A stretch of DNA of 64,000 nt from Polaribacter atrinae (GTDB lineage Bacteria; Bacteroidota; Bacteroidia; Flavobacteriales; Flavobacteriaceae). The DNA lies in contig NZ_CP150660.1 of NCBI RefSeq assembly GCF_038023995.1, forward strand, positions 2,044,501 to 2,108,500. Reading direction: 5' to 3'. The position numbers and the translations under genes are program-made. Position 1 is the first letter of the stretch, and each line of letters begins with the position of its first letter. Shown here piece by piece: positions 42,951 through 52,549 of the stretch. A model generated the notes under the pieces. The model was not told the origin of the DNA. It searched no databases and was given only the letters and a program-made list of their open reading frames with translations.

Positions 42951-44063
42951 TTACTTCTTATTAATTTTCACAATCATACCATCAAAAGCTCCAGGTAACA
43001 CTTGCGTTAATATTTTCTGATTGTTTTCCAATCCTTTTATAACTACTTTTTCATCACCAAAATAAACAGGATCTACATTTACTAGTGATAAGATACTATC
43101 ATTCTTAACAGTATAAATAGCTTTATTATCTACCAGTAATTTTCTAGAAATTTCAATAGCGTCATTTTCTGATTTAGCAACCAAGTCTGCTTCTAAAAAC
43201 ATACCTTCTTTTAAATCTTTATCAGCAACATCTACAAAAGCTTTTATAGTTTGCGATACTTGATCTACTTTACCGTTTACACGAACTACTTTACCTGTGT
43301 ATTCTTTTGTTTTTTCTAAATTAGAAAGTGCTACAGAATTACCCACTTTTAATAAATCTGCAAACTTAGAATTTACAGAAACTTCCATTTCATAAACACT
43401 TGGGTTTATAAACTCCCCTAATTTTTGACCAACTCTTACTAAAGAACCTGGGCTTACCAATGCTTCTGTTAAGATCCCAGTAAAAGGAGCTCTAATTTGA
43501 TATTTAGATAAACGTACTTCTAAATTCTTAACATTATAATATGCTGTTAAGATTCCTCTTCCAGTGATAAAATACTTTTCTTTATCCGTAGAAAATTCAG
43601 GAAGTTTAGGAGTTGTTTTATTCATATCAAATCCTTTGATGTACGTTTCCCACTTGGTAAATGCAACAGGATAATCTAAACGCAAATCTGGTAGAATTGC
43701 AGTTATTAAATTATTTAAATTGCTTTTCTGAGATTGTAAACTTGCGTAAAACTCATCACTATTAATACTTAACAAAGTTGCACCTCTGTTATAATTGGTA
43801 CCTGCTTTAAATAACTTGTTAGATGCTTTTAAAACACCTGAAACTTCAGAATATATTTCTATTTTATTCTTTGCTATTAAGGTTCCGTTTGCTGTTAAAA
43901 TAATAGGAACATCTTTATTAACAACATTTTCTACAAAAACAGTTTTTATTTGTTTTTCAAAGGTTGGTTTTGGTTTTTGGTTTTTTTCAATAAGATAACT
44001 ACCTAATAAGATAGCTCCCAGAACTGTTAAAACTCCTAGAATAGCTAGAATAATCTTTCTCAT
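42951..44063 (-). CDS. RND efflux periplasmic adaptor (second system)
   Basis: A 370-residue HlyD/AcrA-type adaptor with an uncleaved-type N-terminal anchor (ILAILGVLTVLGAILLGSYLI) and no lipobox, unlike the first adaptor. Seen: barrel-sandwich halves around GTLIAKNKIEIYSEVSGVL and YQIRAPFTGILTEALVSPGSLVRVGQKLG, a short helical hairpin between, a beta-barrel (YEMEVSVNSKFADLLKVG) and GMFLEADLVAKS. It is the first gene of the second efflux operon. Upstream, TATATTTG on the minus strand (44115-44122) fits a -7 element 52 bp before the start, but no dyad of the Crp/Fnr set is present there. Confidence 0.93.
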   Translation of the reverse strand: MRKIILAILGVLTVLGAILLGSYLIEKNQKPKPTFEKQIKTVFVENVVNKDVPIILTANGTLIAKNKIEIYSEVSGVLKASNKLFKAGTNYNRGATLLSINSDEFYASLQSQKSNLNNLITAILPDLRLDYPVAFTKWETYIKGFDMNKTTPKLPEFSTDKEKYFITGRGILTAYYNVKNLEVRLSKYQIRAPFTGILTEALVSPGSLVRVGQKLGEFINPSVYEMEVSVNSKFADLLKVGNSVALSNLEKTKEYTGKVVRVNGKVDQVSQTIKAFVDVADKDLKEGMFLEADLVAKSENDAIEISRKLLVDNKAIYTVKNDSILSLVNVDPVYFGDEKVVIKGLENNQKILTQVLPGAFDGMIVKINKK

Positions 44064-44592
44064 AATTGGTTAATTGTACTTTTATATTTATACTTAAAAA
44101 GTATTCGGTTTTTGCAAATATACTTTTAAGACGTTCAGCACTTTAAATAATTAACAAGTAAGAATGTTAAAGAAACGTTATAATTTTAAAGTTCTTATCT
44201 TTTAAAAATAGAATTATACTTATTTAAGTCAAATTTGAAAACATCTTTAACAGCAAACAAAACTATATATGACTCTAAAAATTATAAAAAAACAACACTT
44301 CAATTAAAATTTCCTTAAAAAAATTAAAAGGACAATTGGTAAGTAATTATACTAATTTGCGACTCAATATTTGACCACAAAAAAAATGAATTATAGTAAA
44401 TTTTTCTAAAAAAATCATTTATAAATTAAAAATCTCTAAAAAATGGTTTTATAAATGCTAAGAACTATTGGAATTGTGATTAGCGAAATTTGACTTATAA
44501 ATTACCATATTATTACTAAAGAAAACGGAACTTTGCATATAGAGAACCTCCTTATAAAAGGTCTATAAATTTAAAAACCGATATGAATTAAT
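44064..44592. other. Gene-free 529-bp divergent intergenic region
   Basis: This lies between the second efflux operon (minus) and the acetyltransferase-like gene (plus). It is very AT-rich. I find no convincing ORF, RNA gene or repeat. The only signal I would keep is the -7-like TATATTTG (minus, 44115-44122). Several near-repeats of TTATAAAT occur at 44420-44520 without clear dyad order. Confidence 0.6.
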
Positions 44593-45780
44593 TTGATTTG
44601 TTGCGCCAATACAAATACTGCAAAATTTTTCTCTTCTATTGATGAAATTCCTACCCAAATATGGGAGACTTTAAACTGTACAAAAAACAGTTATTTTCAT
44701 CCTGATTTTTTAAAGTATATCGAAAAAAATCACCCAGAAATCACCTTTTCATATATTGTTTTAGTAGATAAAAAAAATATACCAACAGCTTTTGCCTGTT
44801 TAACAATAATTAATTTTGAATTAAATTCTATAAAAAATGACTTCGAAATTTTAAAAACTATTGGAAAAAAACTTCATGTATTTCCTGATAAAAAACCTTT
44901 AAAATTATTAATCTGCGGAAACACTTTTGTGAGTGGTGAACATGGTATTTTTATAAGGGAAAATCAAGATAAAAAAGCCATTATAAAAGAATTGGCAGAA
45001 AGTATGAAGCATTTTGTAAATTCTGATAAAAAACTAAAAAAACAAATTGATGCATTTCTTATAAAAGATTTTACAAAAGAATCACTAACCACAACAAGCA
45101 CCTTAAAGAATTTTAATTATCATCCGTTTTCTGTAGAACCAAACATGAAGCTTCAAATCCATGAAAATTGGCAAAATTTTGATGATTATTTGGCTTCCAT
45201 GAAAACCAAGTTTAGGGTAAAAGCTAAAAAAGCATTTAAACAGAGTGCAGCAATAAAAATTAAAGATGTTACTTTAGAAAATATAGATGAGATGTTACCA
45301 AAAATGACAGAGCTCTATGAGAAAGTTGCTTCTAATGCCGGATTTAATTTAGGTGTTTTCAATTTAGAAACCTATAGAAATTTAAAAGAACTGTTTGGTG
45401 AAAAATATATTTTAAAATCTTATTCTTTAGAAGGCAAAATTGTTGGTTTTGTTTCTGGAATCATAAACCAAGAATCATTAGACGCACATTTTGTTGGCAT
45501 TGACTATCAACTAAATAGAGAGTACGCTATTTACCAAAGAATGTTGTATGATTATATAGAAATGGCTATCAGTAAGAAATTAAAAACCATTAATTTTGGA
45601 AGAACTGCTAGCGAGATAAAAAGTTCTGTTGGTGCAGTTCCTCAAGATTTAACCATGTATCTTCGTCATCAAAAAACAATAAAAAACAAAATTTTAAAGT
45701 TATTTTTGCAAAGAGTTCAGCCAACTCCATTTCAACAAAAGTTTCCTTTTAAAAATTTAGAAATTAAGTATGATAAATAG
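44593..45780 (+). CDS. GNAT/FemAB-like N-acetyltransferase
   Basis: A protein of about 395 residues whose second half has an acyltransferase look: FDDYLASMKTKFRVKAKKAFKQ, TELYEKVASNAGFNL, GKIVGFVSGIINQESLDAHFVGIDYQLNREYAIYQRMLYDYIEMA, GRTASEIKSSVGAVPQ. This pattern fits the Acetyltransf_6/BioF2-like or FemAB-like group, found in peptidoglycan or lipid-linked modification enzymes; the substrate is unknown. The open frame starts with TTG 44593 (MICCANTNTAKFF). An ATG at 44583 would be natural (MNYLICC) but is out of frame by one base. tesB overlaps its 3' end by 11 bp, so the two are coupled. Confidence 0.72.
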   Translation: MICCANTNTAKFFSSIDEIPTQIWETLNCTKNSYFHPDFLKYIEKNHPEITFSYIVLVDKKNIPTAFACLTIINFELNSIKNDFEILKTIGKKLHVFPDKKPLKLLICGNTFVSGEHGIFIRENQDKKAIIKELAESMKHFVNSDKKLKKQIDAFLIKDFTKESLTTTSTLKNFNYHPFSVEPNMKLQIHENWQNFDDYLASMKTKFRVKAKKAFKQSAAIKIKDVTLENIDEMLPKMTELYEKVASNAGFNLGVFNLETYRNLKELFGEKYILKSYSLEGKIVGFVSGIINQESLDAHFVGIDYQLNREYAIYQRMLYDYIEMAISKKLKTINFGRTASEIKSSVGAVPQDLTMYLRHQKTIKNKILKLFLQRVQPTPFQQKFPFKNLEIKYDK

Positions 45781-46636
45781 TAAAGAATTAATTGCACTTT
45801 TAAACCTAGAAGATTTAGGTAATCATAATTTTAGCGGAAATAGCGTTACCATTGGAAGCCCTAATGTTTTTGGTGGTCAAGTTATTGCACAAGCAGTAAA
45901 TGCAGCTTATAAAACAATACCAGAAAATCGTATTTTACACTCTTTACATGCTTATTTTTTAGAAGCTGGAGATTTAACAACGCGTATTAATTACCATGTA
46001 CAAGAGGTGAGAAATGGTGGTAGTTTTTCTACAAGGAGAGTTACTGCTAGCCAGAAAGATAAAACTATTTTTATTCTAGCGGCCTCATTTCATAAACAAG
46101 AAGATGGTTTTGAGCATCAGGCAACGTTTGATGCAACTATAAAACAACCAGAAAAATTGTTGAGTTGGGACGATATGTTAGAAAAATTTGGTGATTTTTT
46201 ACCAAAATCCATGAAATACTTTTTAAGTATAGAAAGACCAATAGAGTTTAAACCTGTAAGAATACCAAATCCATTACAACCAGAAAACTTACCACCCACA
46301 GAACAGGTTTGGTTTCGTTTAAAGGGTGAAAAACAAGAAATGGATTTTAGAACAAAACAAGAAATTCTTGCCTATATTTCTGATTATAATATATTAAATG
46401 CCGCTTTTAATCCGAATGCAAGTAATCACAATTTTGGAAATACACAAACGGCAAGTTTAGATCATTCTATGTGGTTTTTTAGAGATTTCGATTTTGATGA
46501 TTGGATGTTGTATTGTGTAGAATCTCCAAATGCTTTTGGAGCTAAAGGTTTATCTAAAGGAAATATTTTTACAAGAGATGGTAAACTAATTGCTTCTGTT
46601 GCACAAGAAGGATTATTAAGACCTATTAAAAAGTAG
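45770..46636 (+). CDS. tesB: Acyl-CoA thioesterase II
   Basis: A 288-residue double hot-dog thioesterase that hydrolyses acyl-CoA to free fatty acid and CoA. Family blocks: FGGQVIAQAVNAAYKTIP, HSLHAYFLEAGDLTTRINYHV, RNGGSFSTRRVTASQKDKTIF, LAYISDYNILNAAF with the catalytic Asp region, SLDHSMWFFRDFDFDDWMLYCVESPNAFGAKGLSKGNIFTRDGKLIASVAQEGLLR. The length is canonical. The start overlaps the preceding acetyltransferase-like gene by 11 bp, and an SdpI-family gene follows after 27 bp, so the three probably form one transcript. Confidence 0.94.
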   Translation: MINSKELIALLNLEDLGNHNFSGNSVTIGSPNVFGGQVIAQAVNAAYKTIPENRILHSLHAYFLEAGDLTTRINYHVQEVRNGGSFSTRRVTASQKDKTIFILAASFHKQEDGFEHQATFDATIKQPEKLLSWDDMLEKFGDFLPKSMKYFLSIERPIEFKPVRIPNPLQPENLPPTEQVWFRLKGEKQEMDFRTKQEILAYISDYNILNAAFNPNASNHNFGNTQTASLDHSMWFFRDFDFDDWMLYCVESPNAFGAKGLSKGNIFTRDGKLIASVAQEGLLRPIKK

Positions 46637-46663
46637 GCAGTAGCAAAATTAAAAAATAGAATT

Positions 46664-47017
46664 ATGAGCGAAACTTTATTATACATACTTACCACAAATG
46701 GTTTATTATTTTTAATCAGTATTATTTTTTGGAAATTCCCTCCAAAAAAAGTGAATGGTATATATGGTTACAAAACACCTAAAGCAATGCTAAATAAAGA
46801 AATATGGGATTTTTCGAATGCTATTTTTAATAAAAGTCTTTTAATCTACTCTGGTATTTCTTTTTTAGGAGCTTTAGTTATTGCAAATTTTGCTACTATA
46901 GAATTAACCTGGCAACCAATGGTTTTAGTGCTACTATCTATTTTAGTTAGTGTTATAAAAACGGAAAGAGCATTAAACGATAATTTTACTGAAGAAGGTA
47001 AAAAGAAGAAAAATTAG
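46664..47017 (+). CDS. SdpI family membrane protein
   Basis: A 117-residue protein with three hydrophobic segments (about 5-22, 55-77, 82-100). Between the first two lies the SdpI-family signature: FPPKKVNGIYGYKTPKAMLNKEIWDFSNAIFNKS, with the conserved YGYRTP-like block and an aromatic EIWDF. In Bacillus SdpI confers immunity to the SdpC toxin, but most members in Bacteroidota have no shown role, and no toxin gene is visible nearby. It follows tesB by 27 bp on the same strand and converges on recO. Confidence 0.87.
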   Translation: MSETLLYILTTNGLLFLISIIFWKFPPKKVNGIYGYKTPKAMLNKEIWDFSNAIFNKSLLIYSGISFLGALVIANFATIELTWQPMVLVLLSILVSVIKTERALNDNFTEEGKKKKN

Positions 47018-47113
47018 AGTTTTTTCAAACTAAAAAAAGTAATTGAAAACATCTTGTTTCTTGTATCTTTTAGCGAAGCCTTCTTAAGTTTTTTTAGTGA
47101 ACACTATAATGCA

Positions 47114-47836
47114 TCAGCTAAAAACAGTTTCTAAAATTTGTAATGATTTTGGCTTTTTAAAACCATCTAAGTGCAGTTCGAAATATTGTATAATAACTTT
47201 TAAGACAATCTGTCTCTCTTGTTTACTAAAAGATACATTTTCTATTTCATCAAAAGTAATCCCTAACAATTTTTTAAATTGGTAATAATAATTGCCTGAA
47301 ATAATGTTTTTTTGAGATATTAAATCAGAAAAAATTCCTTCACTTAAATCAAATCCATATTTATCATCATCAGATAAATCTGGATAAAAACCTAAAAAAC
47401 GGGTTAAATTGAGTAAAAATAATAAGTGAAAATTGGCGATTTTATCATGTAAGTCTAACCAAATAAGTCCCGATTCTAAATACTCGAAAAGATCCTCATT
47501 CTTTTCTTCTTCTTTTATTGCGTAAGACAAAACTTCTGATAAAAACAAAACTACAGATTGCTTAACAATATCTCTATAAATAGTTTGATAAGGATTAGAG
47601 ATTTGAACCTCTTTAATAGAGTTTAAAGTACCTTTATTGTTATGACTCGCTACAATTGTTAGTTGTGTTAATGGTTGAAAATAAGCTGCCTTTATACCTC
47701 CTTTTTTTGCTTTTAAAATACCTCTAATTAAGTAAGACTTTACACCTTCTTCTTCGGTAAAACATTTTACAATTAAACTAGAGTCTCCAAATTTTAGAGA
47801 ACTTAAAACAATTGCTTTAGTAGTTACAACCGCCAT
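47114..47836 (-). CDS. recO: DNA repair protein RecO
   Basis: A 240-residue protein that works with RecF/RecR to load RecA on SSB-coated DNA. Recognised by the OB-fold start (AVVTTKAIVLSSLKFGDSSLIVKCFTEEEGVKSYLIRGILKAK), the PLTQLTIVASHNNKG strand pair, and the helical C-terminal domain (LNLTRFLGFYPDLSDDDKYGFDLSEGIF). The zinc-binding cysteines of some RecO proteins are absent, as is common in Bacteroidota. It starts one base after porZ ends, an adjacency I recall from other Flavobacteriia, so the two are co-transcribed. Confidence 0.93.
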   Translation of the reverse strand: MAVVTTKAIVLSSLKFGDSSLIVKCFTEEEGVKSYLIRGILKAKKGGIKAAYFQPLTQLTIVASHNNKGTLNSIKEVQISNPYQTIYRDIVKQSVVLFLSEVLSYAIKEEEKNEDLFEYLESGLIWLDLHDKIANFHLLFLLNLTRFLGFYPDLSDDDKYGFDLSEGIFSDLISQKNIISGNYYYQFKKLLGITFDEIENVSFSKQERQIVLKVIIQYFELHLDGFKKPKSLQILETVFS

Positions 47837-47837
47837 T

Positions 47838-50201
47838 TTAATTTACAATTGCAATTTTTGTAATGGCAGTTTCTGTTGCATCATCATTAGATAATAATAC
47901 AATATAAATACCAGAAGCTACATTGTTACCTGCAAGATTTTTTTTATTCCATACTACTTTACCTCCTTGCAACTCCTGCCCTTCTACCACATTCGTTTCA
48001 TGCACCAAGTTACCAGCAACATCAATTATTTTTACATTGGTCCCTTTTGGTAAATGTGTGCCGTTTCTACCATCAATAGTAATCGTTTCATGATTCTTTA
48101 ATGCAGGATTTGGATAAGCATAAATCTCTGGAATCACATCGCCAAAAGGCGCCACTTTACTATTATAAACTACAATCCCTTTATTGGTAGCAAAATAAAC
48201 TTTACCAGTACTATCATCTACCGCTATTTTAACAATTTTATTAGATGGTAATGGCGAGTTTTGCATACTAAAATTTGCCAATGTTGTTTGTCCGTTTGGA
48301 TTGGTATAAATTACACCTCCATTATCTGTACCAAACCACTTATTATCTGCGCCATCTACCACAATGCTATTAACCCTTTGATCTCCTAAAAGTCTTTCTC
48401 CAAAACCATCTTCATTTCCGTTAATAACTACTGCGTTTGCATTTGGAGTTGCATCATCAAAAACACCTGATGCATTATTATACATAACCAAGCCAGATCT
48501 AGTACCAATCCAAACTCTATTGCTACCATCTACAACTACAGATTGTACATTTACATCCGGAAGATTCCCTAAATTAGGCGTTGCAATTAATGCCTTTTTT
48601 CTAGCTCCGCTCTCATTAAATACATATACACCGTTTCCTCTAGATCCATACCAAAGACTGTTATTTCTATCAATAGCAATTTCACTTATACCTGCTCTAC
48701 CACTATTAGTTTCTACAGATCTCATATCAAAACTAGACCAACTACCACTTGTAGAAAGTTTTTTTAACTCATTATCTACCAAAACATTTGTAACCCATAA
48801 GTTTCCTTCAGGGTCGAAAATAGTACCACTAACCCTTACCGTTACCCTGTTTGGGTCGGCTGCTTCAATATCTGCTAACGGACTATTTAAATGATTATAA
48901 AAGGTTTTAAGTTCATCGTTCTCTATCACTAATAAACCTCCTGTAGCATTTTTATTAGTATCTGATGTTGCATTTGTATCTCCAAAAGAACTAACGTAAA
49001 CTCTATTTTCTACATTTGGATCGATTGTAATGTGGTTTAAATCTGAAAAAGGAGCATCTGAATTTAAATATATGTTTTTCCATTTTTCTCCGTCAGCCTC
49101 TCCGTCATTATAGTGGCTTATATAACCAATTCTATTTCCTATAGGTGTATAAATATCGTCATATCCACCATAAACAACCCAAACATTATTATTACTGGCT
49201 GCAATAGAAAAAACATCATTTTCTAAAGGACCTTCTGGGTGAATTTCTAAATAATTAATGCTGGTACTATTACTTTGCAAAATACCAAACTCTTTGGTTG
49301 CTAAAAAAATGTTATTATCTTCAAAAAAAGAATTGTTTAAAGTAAAATCGAATTCTGTATTTAAATCAAATTGAAAAGCGGTATTTAAAGAAGTATTTAA
49401 AATTACAGAAGTAGTATTAAAAGTTACTGATAAAAAATTAGCATCACTTTTAATAGCAATTATTGTTTGAAAAAAATCTCTTCTTTGATTTAAAGTACCG
49501 CCATTTATTTCATACAATTTAGATCCAGATATGGCAAATACTCTATTATTAAATGCTACTAATTTCTTAAAATTATTACCGTTAAATTGCTGTTGCCAAT
49601 TATTAAAATCTATTAAAGATGTATTGTTTATATCTGCCGTATAAACTCCATTTTCTGTTGCTGCATAAATAACATCATTTAAAACAATTGTTGCATTAAT
49701 TCTTATAGCACTAGACTCTGATCCAATAAAATAGGTGTCTCCAAACTCTAATCTATCAATATCATAAACTACAATAGCAAATGGGGTAGACAAATACAAT
49801 TTGTCGTCATACTCTGTAATATCATTTATACTTTTCTCTCCAGATTGATTAAAACTTACAATATCCGATGAAATCGTTATTAGACCATCTTTATCAACAA
49901 CCTCTACCAATCCGCTTTCATAACCAATTACAAGTCTTTTAAAAGTACTATTGTAATGAATTGAACTTGTAGTTTCTCCAGATAAACCATGTACAGAAGA
50001 CAATTTATCTGTCTCTTTAGTAACTACATCATACGTAAAAACAGCATTGTCTACCAATGCATAAACAACATCATCTACCTTAACAAAGTCTTTTACATTA
50101 TTGTAAGAATAAAAGTCTTCCCAAGAAGCACTATAATCTGTCTGCGCAGAAAACGATAATGAGAAAAATAAGGTAAAAAGTATAAAGAGTTTTTTCATCA
50201 T
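47838..50201 (-). CDS. porZ: PorZ-type beta-propeller protein of type IX secretion
   Basis: A 787-residue secreted protein with a signal peptide (KKLFILFTLFFSLSFSAQ), two seven-bladed-type propeller regions (blades with repeated WVTN/WYGS/WIGT-R-GLVMYN and WFGTDNGGVIY patterns, typical of two-component-regulator propellers) and a C-terminal domain at about 695-787. That domain (PEIYAYPNPALKNHETITIDG; VWNKKNLAGNNVASGIYIVLLSNDD) matches a type IX secretion C-terminal sorting domain, as in Porphyromonas PorZ, which delivers A-LPS to the sortase complex. The assignment rests on the domain layout and the neighbouring recO. A generic sorted propeller protein is the alternative. Confidence 0.82.
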   Translation of the reverse strand: MMKKLFILFTLFFSLSFSAQTDYSASWEDFYSYNNVKDFVKVDDVVYALVDNAVFTYDVVTKETDKLSSVHGLSGETTSSIHYNSTFKRLVIGYESGLVEVVDKDGLITISSDIVSFNQSGEKSINDITEYDDKLYLSTPFAIVVYDIDRLEFGDTYFIGSESSAIRINATIVLNDVIYAATENGVYTADINNTSLIDFNNWQQQFNGNNFKKLVAFNNRVFAISGSKLYEINGGTLNQRRDFFQTIIAIKSDANFLSVTFNTTSVILNTSLNTAFQFDLNTEFDFTLNNSFFEDNNIFLATKEFGILQSNSTSINYLEIHPEGPLENDVFSIAASNNNVWVVYGGYDDIYTPIGNRIGYISHYNDGEADGEKWKNIYLNSDAPFSDLNHITIDPNVENRVYVSSFGDTNATSDTNKNATGGLLVIENDELKTFYNHLNSPLADIEAADPNRVTVRVSGTIFDPEGNLWVTNVLVDNELKKLSTSGSWSSFDMRSVETNSGRAGISEIAIDRNNSLWYGSRGNGVYVFNESGARKKALIATPNLGNLPDVNVQSVVVDGSNRVWIGTRSGLVMYNNASGVFDDATPNANAVVINGNEDGFGERLLGDQRVNSIVVDGADNKWFGTDNGGVIYTNPNGQTTLANFSMQNSPLPSNKIVKIAVDDSTGKVYFATNKGIVVYNSKVAPFGDVIPEIYAYPNPALKNHETITIDGRNGTHLPKGTNVKIIDVAGNLVHETNVVEGQELQGGKVVWNKKNLAGNNVASGIYIVLLSNDDATETAITKIAIVN

Positions 50202-50477
50202 TTAGATTTGATATCCCAAAGATATTTCTTTTTTATCATTAAACGTAAACATGCTAGTATTAGTACACTTTTTAACCATATTTCTATTGATGTTTGTTCT
50301 TTTTTATAAAACATTCATCTAAAAAGAATACGTATAGAGGATGACAGTTTATTATAAAAAAGTACTTTTGTAATGATTTTTAAAAGAAAATCAGTCTGAT
50401 TTTGTGTTTGGTGTTTATCAAAATAAAAAAAGAACCTTACCTACTAGTACATTTAAATTATCGCAAAAAAACATTTT

Positions 50478-50951
50478 ATGAGCGTAGAAATAGAAAGAAA
50501 GTTTTTAGTACAAAACGACGATTTTAAGAGTGAAAGTTTTGCTCAAAAAAGCATTAAACAAGGGTATTTAAATTCTGATAAAAATAGAACTGTAAGAGTT
50601 AGAATTGCTGATGAAAAAGCTTTTATGACTATTAAGGGGAGGTCTAACGCAACAGGAACAACTCGTTTTGAGTGGGAAAAAGAAATTGACAAATTAGAAG
50701 CAGAAAACTTACTTTTACTATGTGAACCTAGTATTATTGATAAAACAAGATATTTAGTTAAAGTAGGGAATCATACTTTTGAAGTGGATGAGTTTTATGG
50801 TGACAACAAAGGTTTAACAGTTGCAGAAGTAGAATTATCTTCAGAAAACGAACTTTTTACCAAACCAGATTGGTTAAGCGAAGAAGTTACAGGTCAGGTA
50901 AAATACTATAATTCTAGCATTAGTAAACATCCTTTTAAAAATTGGGATTAA
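50478..50951 (+). CDS. CYTH domain protein (triphosphate tunnel metalloenzyme)
   Basis: A 157-residue single-domain protein. The diagnostic EIERKFLV (4-11) is followed by KQGYLNSDKNRTVRVRIADEKAFMTIKG, WEKEIDKLEAENLLLLC, IDKTRYLVKVGNHTFEVDEFYGDNKGLTVAEVEL: alternating Arg/Lys and Glu of the tunnel that binds triphosphate and Mg2+. Bacterial members act as tripolyphosphatases or adenylate cyclase class IV-like enzymes; short single-domain ones are often tripolyphosphatases. It is convergent with the haemolysin III gene, with a 3-bp gap. A TACTTTTG (50363-50370) about 108 bp upstream could be the -7 element. Confidence 0.92.
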   Translation: MSVEIERKFLVQNDDFKSESFAQKSIKQGYLNSDKNRTVRVRIADEKAFMTIKGRSNATGTTRFEWEKEIDKLEAENLLLLCEPSIIDKTRYLVKVGNHTFEVDEFYGDNKGLTVAEVELSSENELFTKPDWLSEEVTGQVKYYNSSISKHPFKNWD

Positions 50952-50954
50952 AGA

Positions 50955-51593
50955 TTACAAATAATAGATGGCTATAAAATGACTGATGCTACCTAATAAA
51001 ACAAATACATGAAAAATTGCGTGGTTGTAAGGTATTTTTTTAATGGAATATAAAACCGCACCAATGGTATAAAAAACACCTCCGCCAATTAATAAGTTCA
51101 AATTAAAACTTGGTAAGGCAACCATTAATGGTTTTATAAAAAAGACCACTTGCCATCCCATTAAAAGATACATTGCTGTAGAAATTTTATCGAACCTTCC
51201 TGTAAAAAATAACTTTAAAATAATTCCTGTTAAGGCAAAAATCCAAACTGCTATAAACATATACCAACCTAGGTCAGAGTCTAAAGCTACCAGGCAAAAA
51301 GGGGTATAACTCCCAGCAATTAAAGCATAAATAGCTGCATGATCAAAAATATTTAATCGTCTTCTTTTCTTCGGATTTTTTGCCGCATGATAAAAAGTGG
51401 AAGCAGCATATAAAACAAGTAAACTTACCCCATAAATTACAAAACTTGCAATATCCCAAAAGTTAGAATAGTTGGTTGCTTTTACTATTAAAAAAGGAAA
51501 AACAATACTACTTGCAAGCAAACCTAAACCATGAGACCAAACATTTAAGCGTTCTTCTGTTTCTGAATACCCATGATTTAATTGTTCTTTCAT
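50955..51593 (-). CDS. Haemolysin III family (PAQR) membrane protein
   Basis: A 212-residue seven-helix membrane protein of the Hly-III/PAQR family. Signature residues include ERLNVWSHGLGLL, STFYHAAK with the conserved Ser/His, NIFDHAAIYALIAGSYTPF, and the late NHAIFHVFVLLGSISHFIAIY with metal-type histidines. This family resembles eukaryotic adiponectin-receptor ceramidases, but the bacterial role is unsettled, and lysis is not established in general. The start overlaps the upstream PlsC-type gene by 4 bp (ATGA), so the two are translated together and may both act on membrane lipid. Confidence 0.92.
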   Translation of the reverse strand: MKEQLNHGYSETEERLNVWSHGLGLLASSIVFPFLIVKATNYSNFWDIASFVIYGVSLLVLYAASTFYHAAKNPKKRRRLNIFDHAAIYALIAGSYTPFCLVALDSDLGWYMFIAVWIFALTGIILKLFFTGRFDKISTAMYLLMGWQVVFFIKPLMVALPSFNLNLLIGGGVFYTIGAVLYSIKKIPYNHAIFHVFVLLGSISHFIAIYYL

Positions 51594-52354
51594 TTTTTTC
51601 TATTTGTATCTTTCATGTACTTTTTATCACTAGCCAAATCCTTGTAAATGATATTAAATACTTTGTCTTTTAATTGATCTCTTTCTTTAATAGAAAATCC
51701 TTTTGTTGAAATAAATTTATGCTGGCGCACTCTAAAAACGCCCATACCTCCTTTAAAAACATCCCAAGAAAACAAACGTTTACAATCGTAATAAACTTGG
51801 GGTACAATAGGTATTTCAAACTCTATAGCTAAACTGAAAGCCCCTTTTTTAAATGGCGCTAAAACTACATCTTCTTCTGGCACTAATCCTTCAGGAAAAA
51901 TAGCCATACTTACTCCGTTTTGCAACCTTTTTTTAGCCATGCTAAAAACTCTCCTTCTACTTTCTGGATTATTTCTATCAACCATAATAACAACTCGTTT
52001 ATAAAAGAAGCCAAAAACAGGTATTTTAACCAGCTCTTGTTTACCAACAAATACAATAGGGTTTTTACTAATAGCTATCAAAACAAAAGGATCCATTAAA
52101 GAAGTATGATTTGGGCAAAACATATAACTTTTATTCGGTTCTAATTCTTCATCAAATTGTACATTTAAACGAAAACCCATTCCGTAAATTAGAACTTTAG
52201 ATAAAATTCTAGCAATTCTCCAAAAAATATGATAGTGCGCTTCTTTAAAAGTGAATAACAATAAAAGTGGAGACATCACTAAAATAGTTATGATCATTAA
52301 AAGGTAAAACCACAAACGCCAAATTAAAAGAAAAGGAACCTTAAGGTACTTCAT
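51590..52354 (-). CDS. 1-acyl-glycerol-3-phosphate acyltransferase family (PlsC-like)
   Basis: A 254-residue membrane-associated acyltransferase. The NHxxxxD motif is present as CPNHTSLMDPFVLIA, followed by VGKQELVKIPVFGFFYKR, VDRNNPESRRRVFSMA and the FPEG block AIFPEGLVPEE. I start at ATG 52352-52354 (MKYLKVPFLLIWRLWFYLL), which gives the usual short amphipathic start followed by a membrane helix. GTG at 52396 would add 14 residues. It probably makes phosphatidic acid from lysophosphatidate. The ATGA overlap with the haemolysin III gene marks an operon. Confidence 0.92.
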   Translation of the reverse strand: MKYLKVPFLLIWRLWFYLLMIITILVMSPLLLLFTFKEAHYHIFWRIARILSKVLIYGMGFRLNVQFDEELEPNKSYMFCPNHTSLMDPFVLIAISKNPIVFVGKQELVKIPVFGFFYKRVVIMVDRNNPESRRRVFSMAKKRLQNGVSMAIFPEGLVPEEDVVLAPFKKGAFSLAIEFEIPIVPQVYYDCKRLFSWDVFKGGMGVFRVRQHKFISTKGFSIKERDQLKDKVFNIIYKDLASDKKYMKDTNRKK

Positions 52355-52549
52355 AGAATCAATAAAAGTTGCTAGATGATTTAAAATAGTAATCACTTAA
52401 AAAGAATAAAGGTATTCTCTTAAATTCTACTAAGAAACAAAAATACTAATATTCTTTTGTTTGATAGGTTTTCTTAAACAAAACCTTATTTTTGTAATTG
52501 CGGAGAGCAAATTAGAATCTCTCAATCAAAAAAAGATAAAAACAACGTA

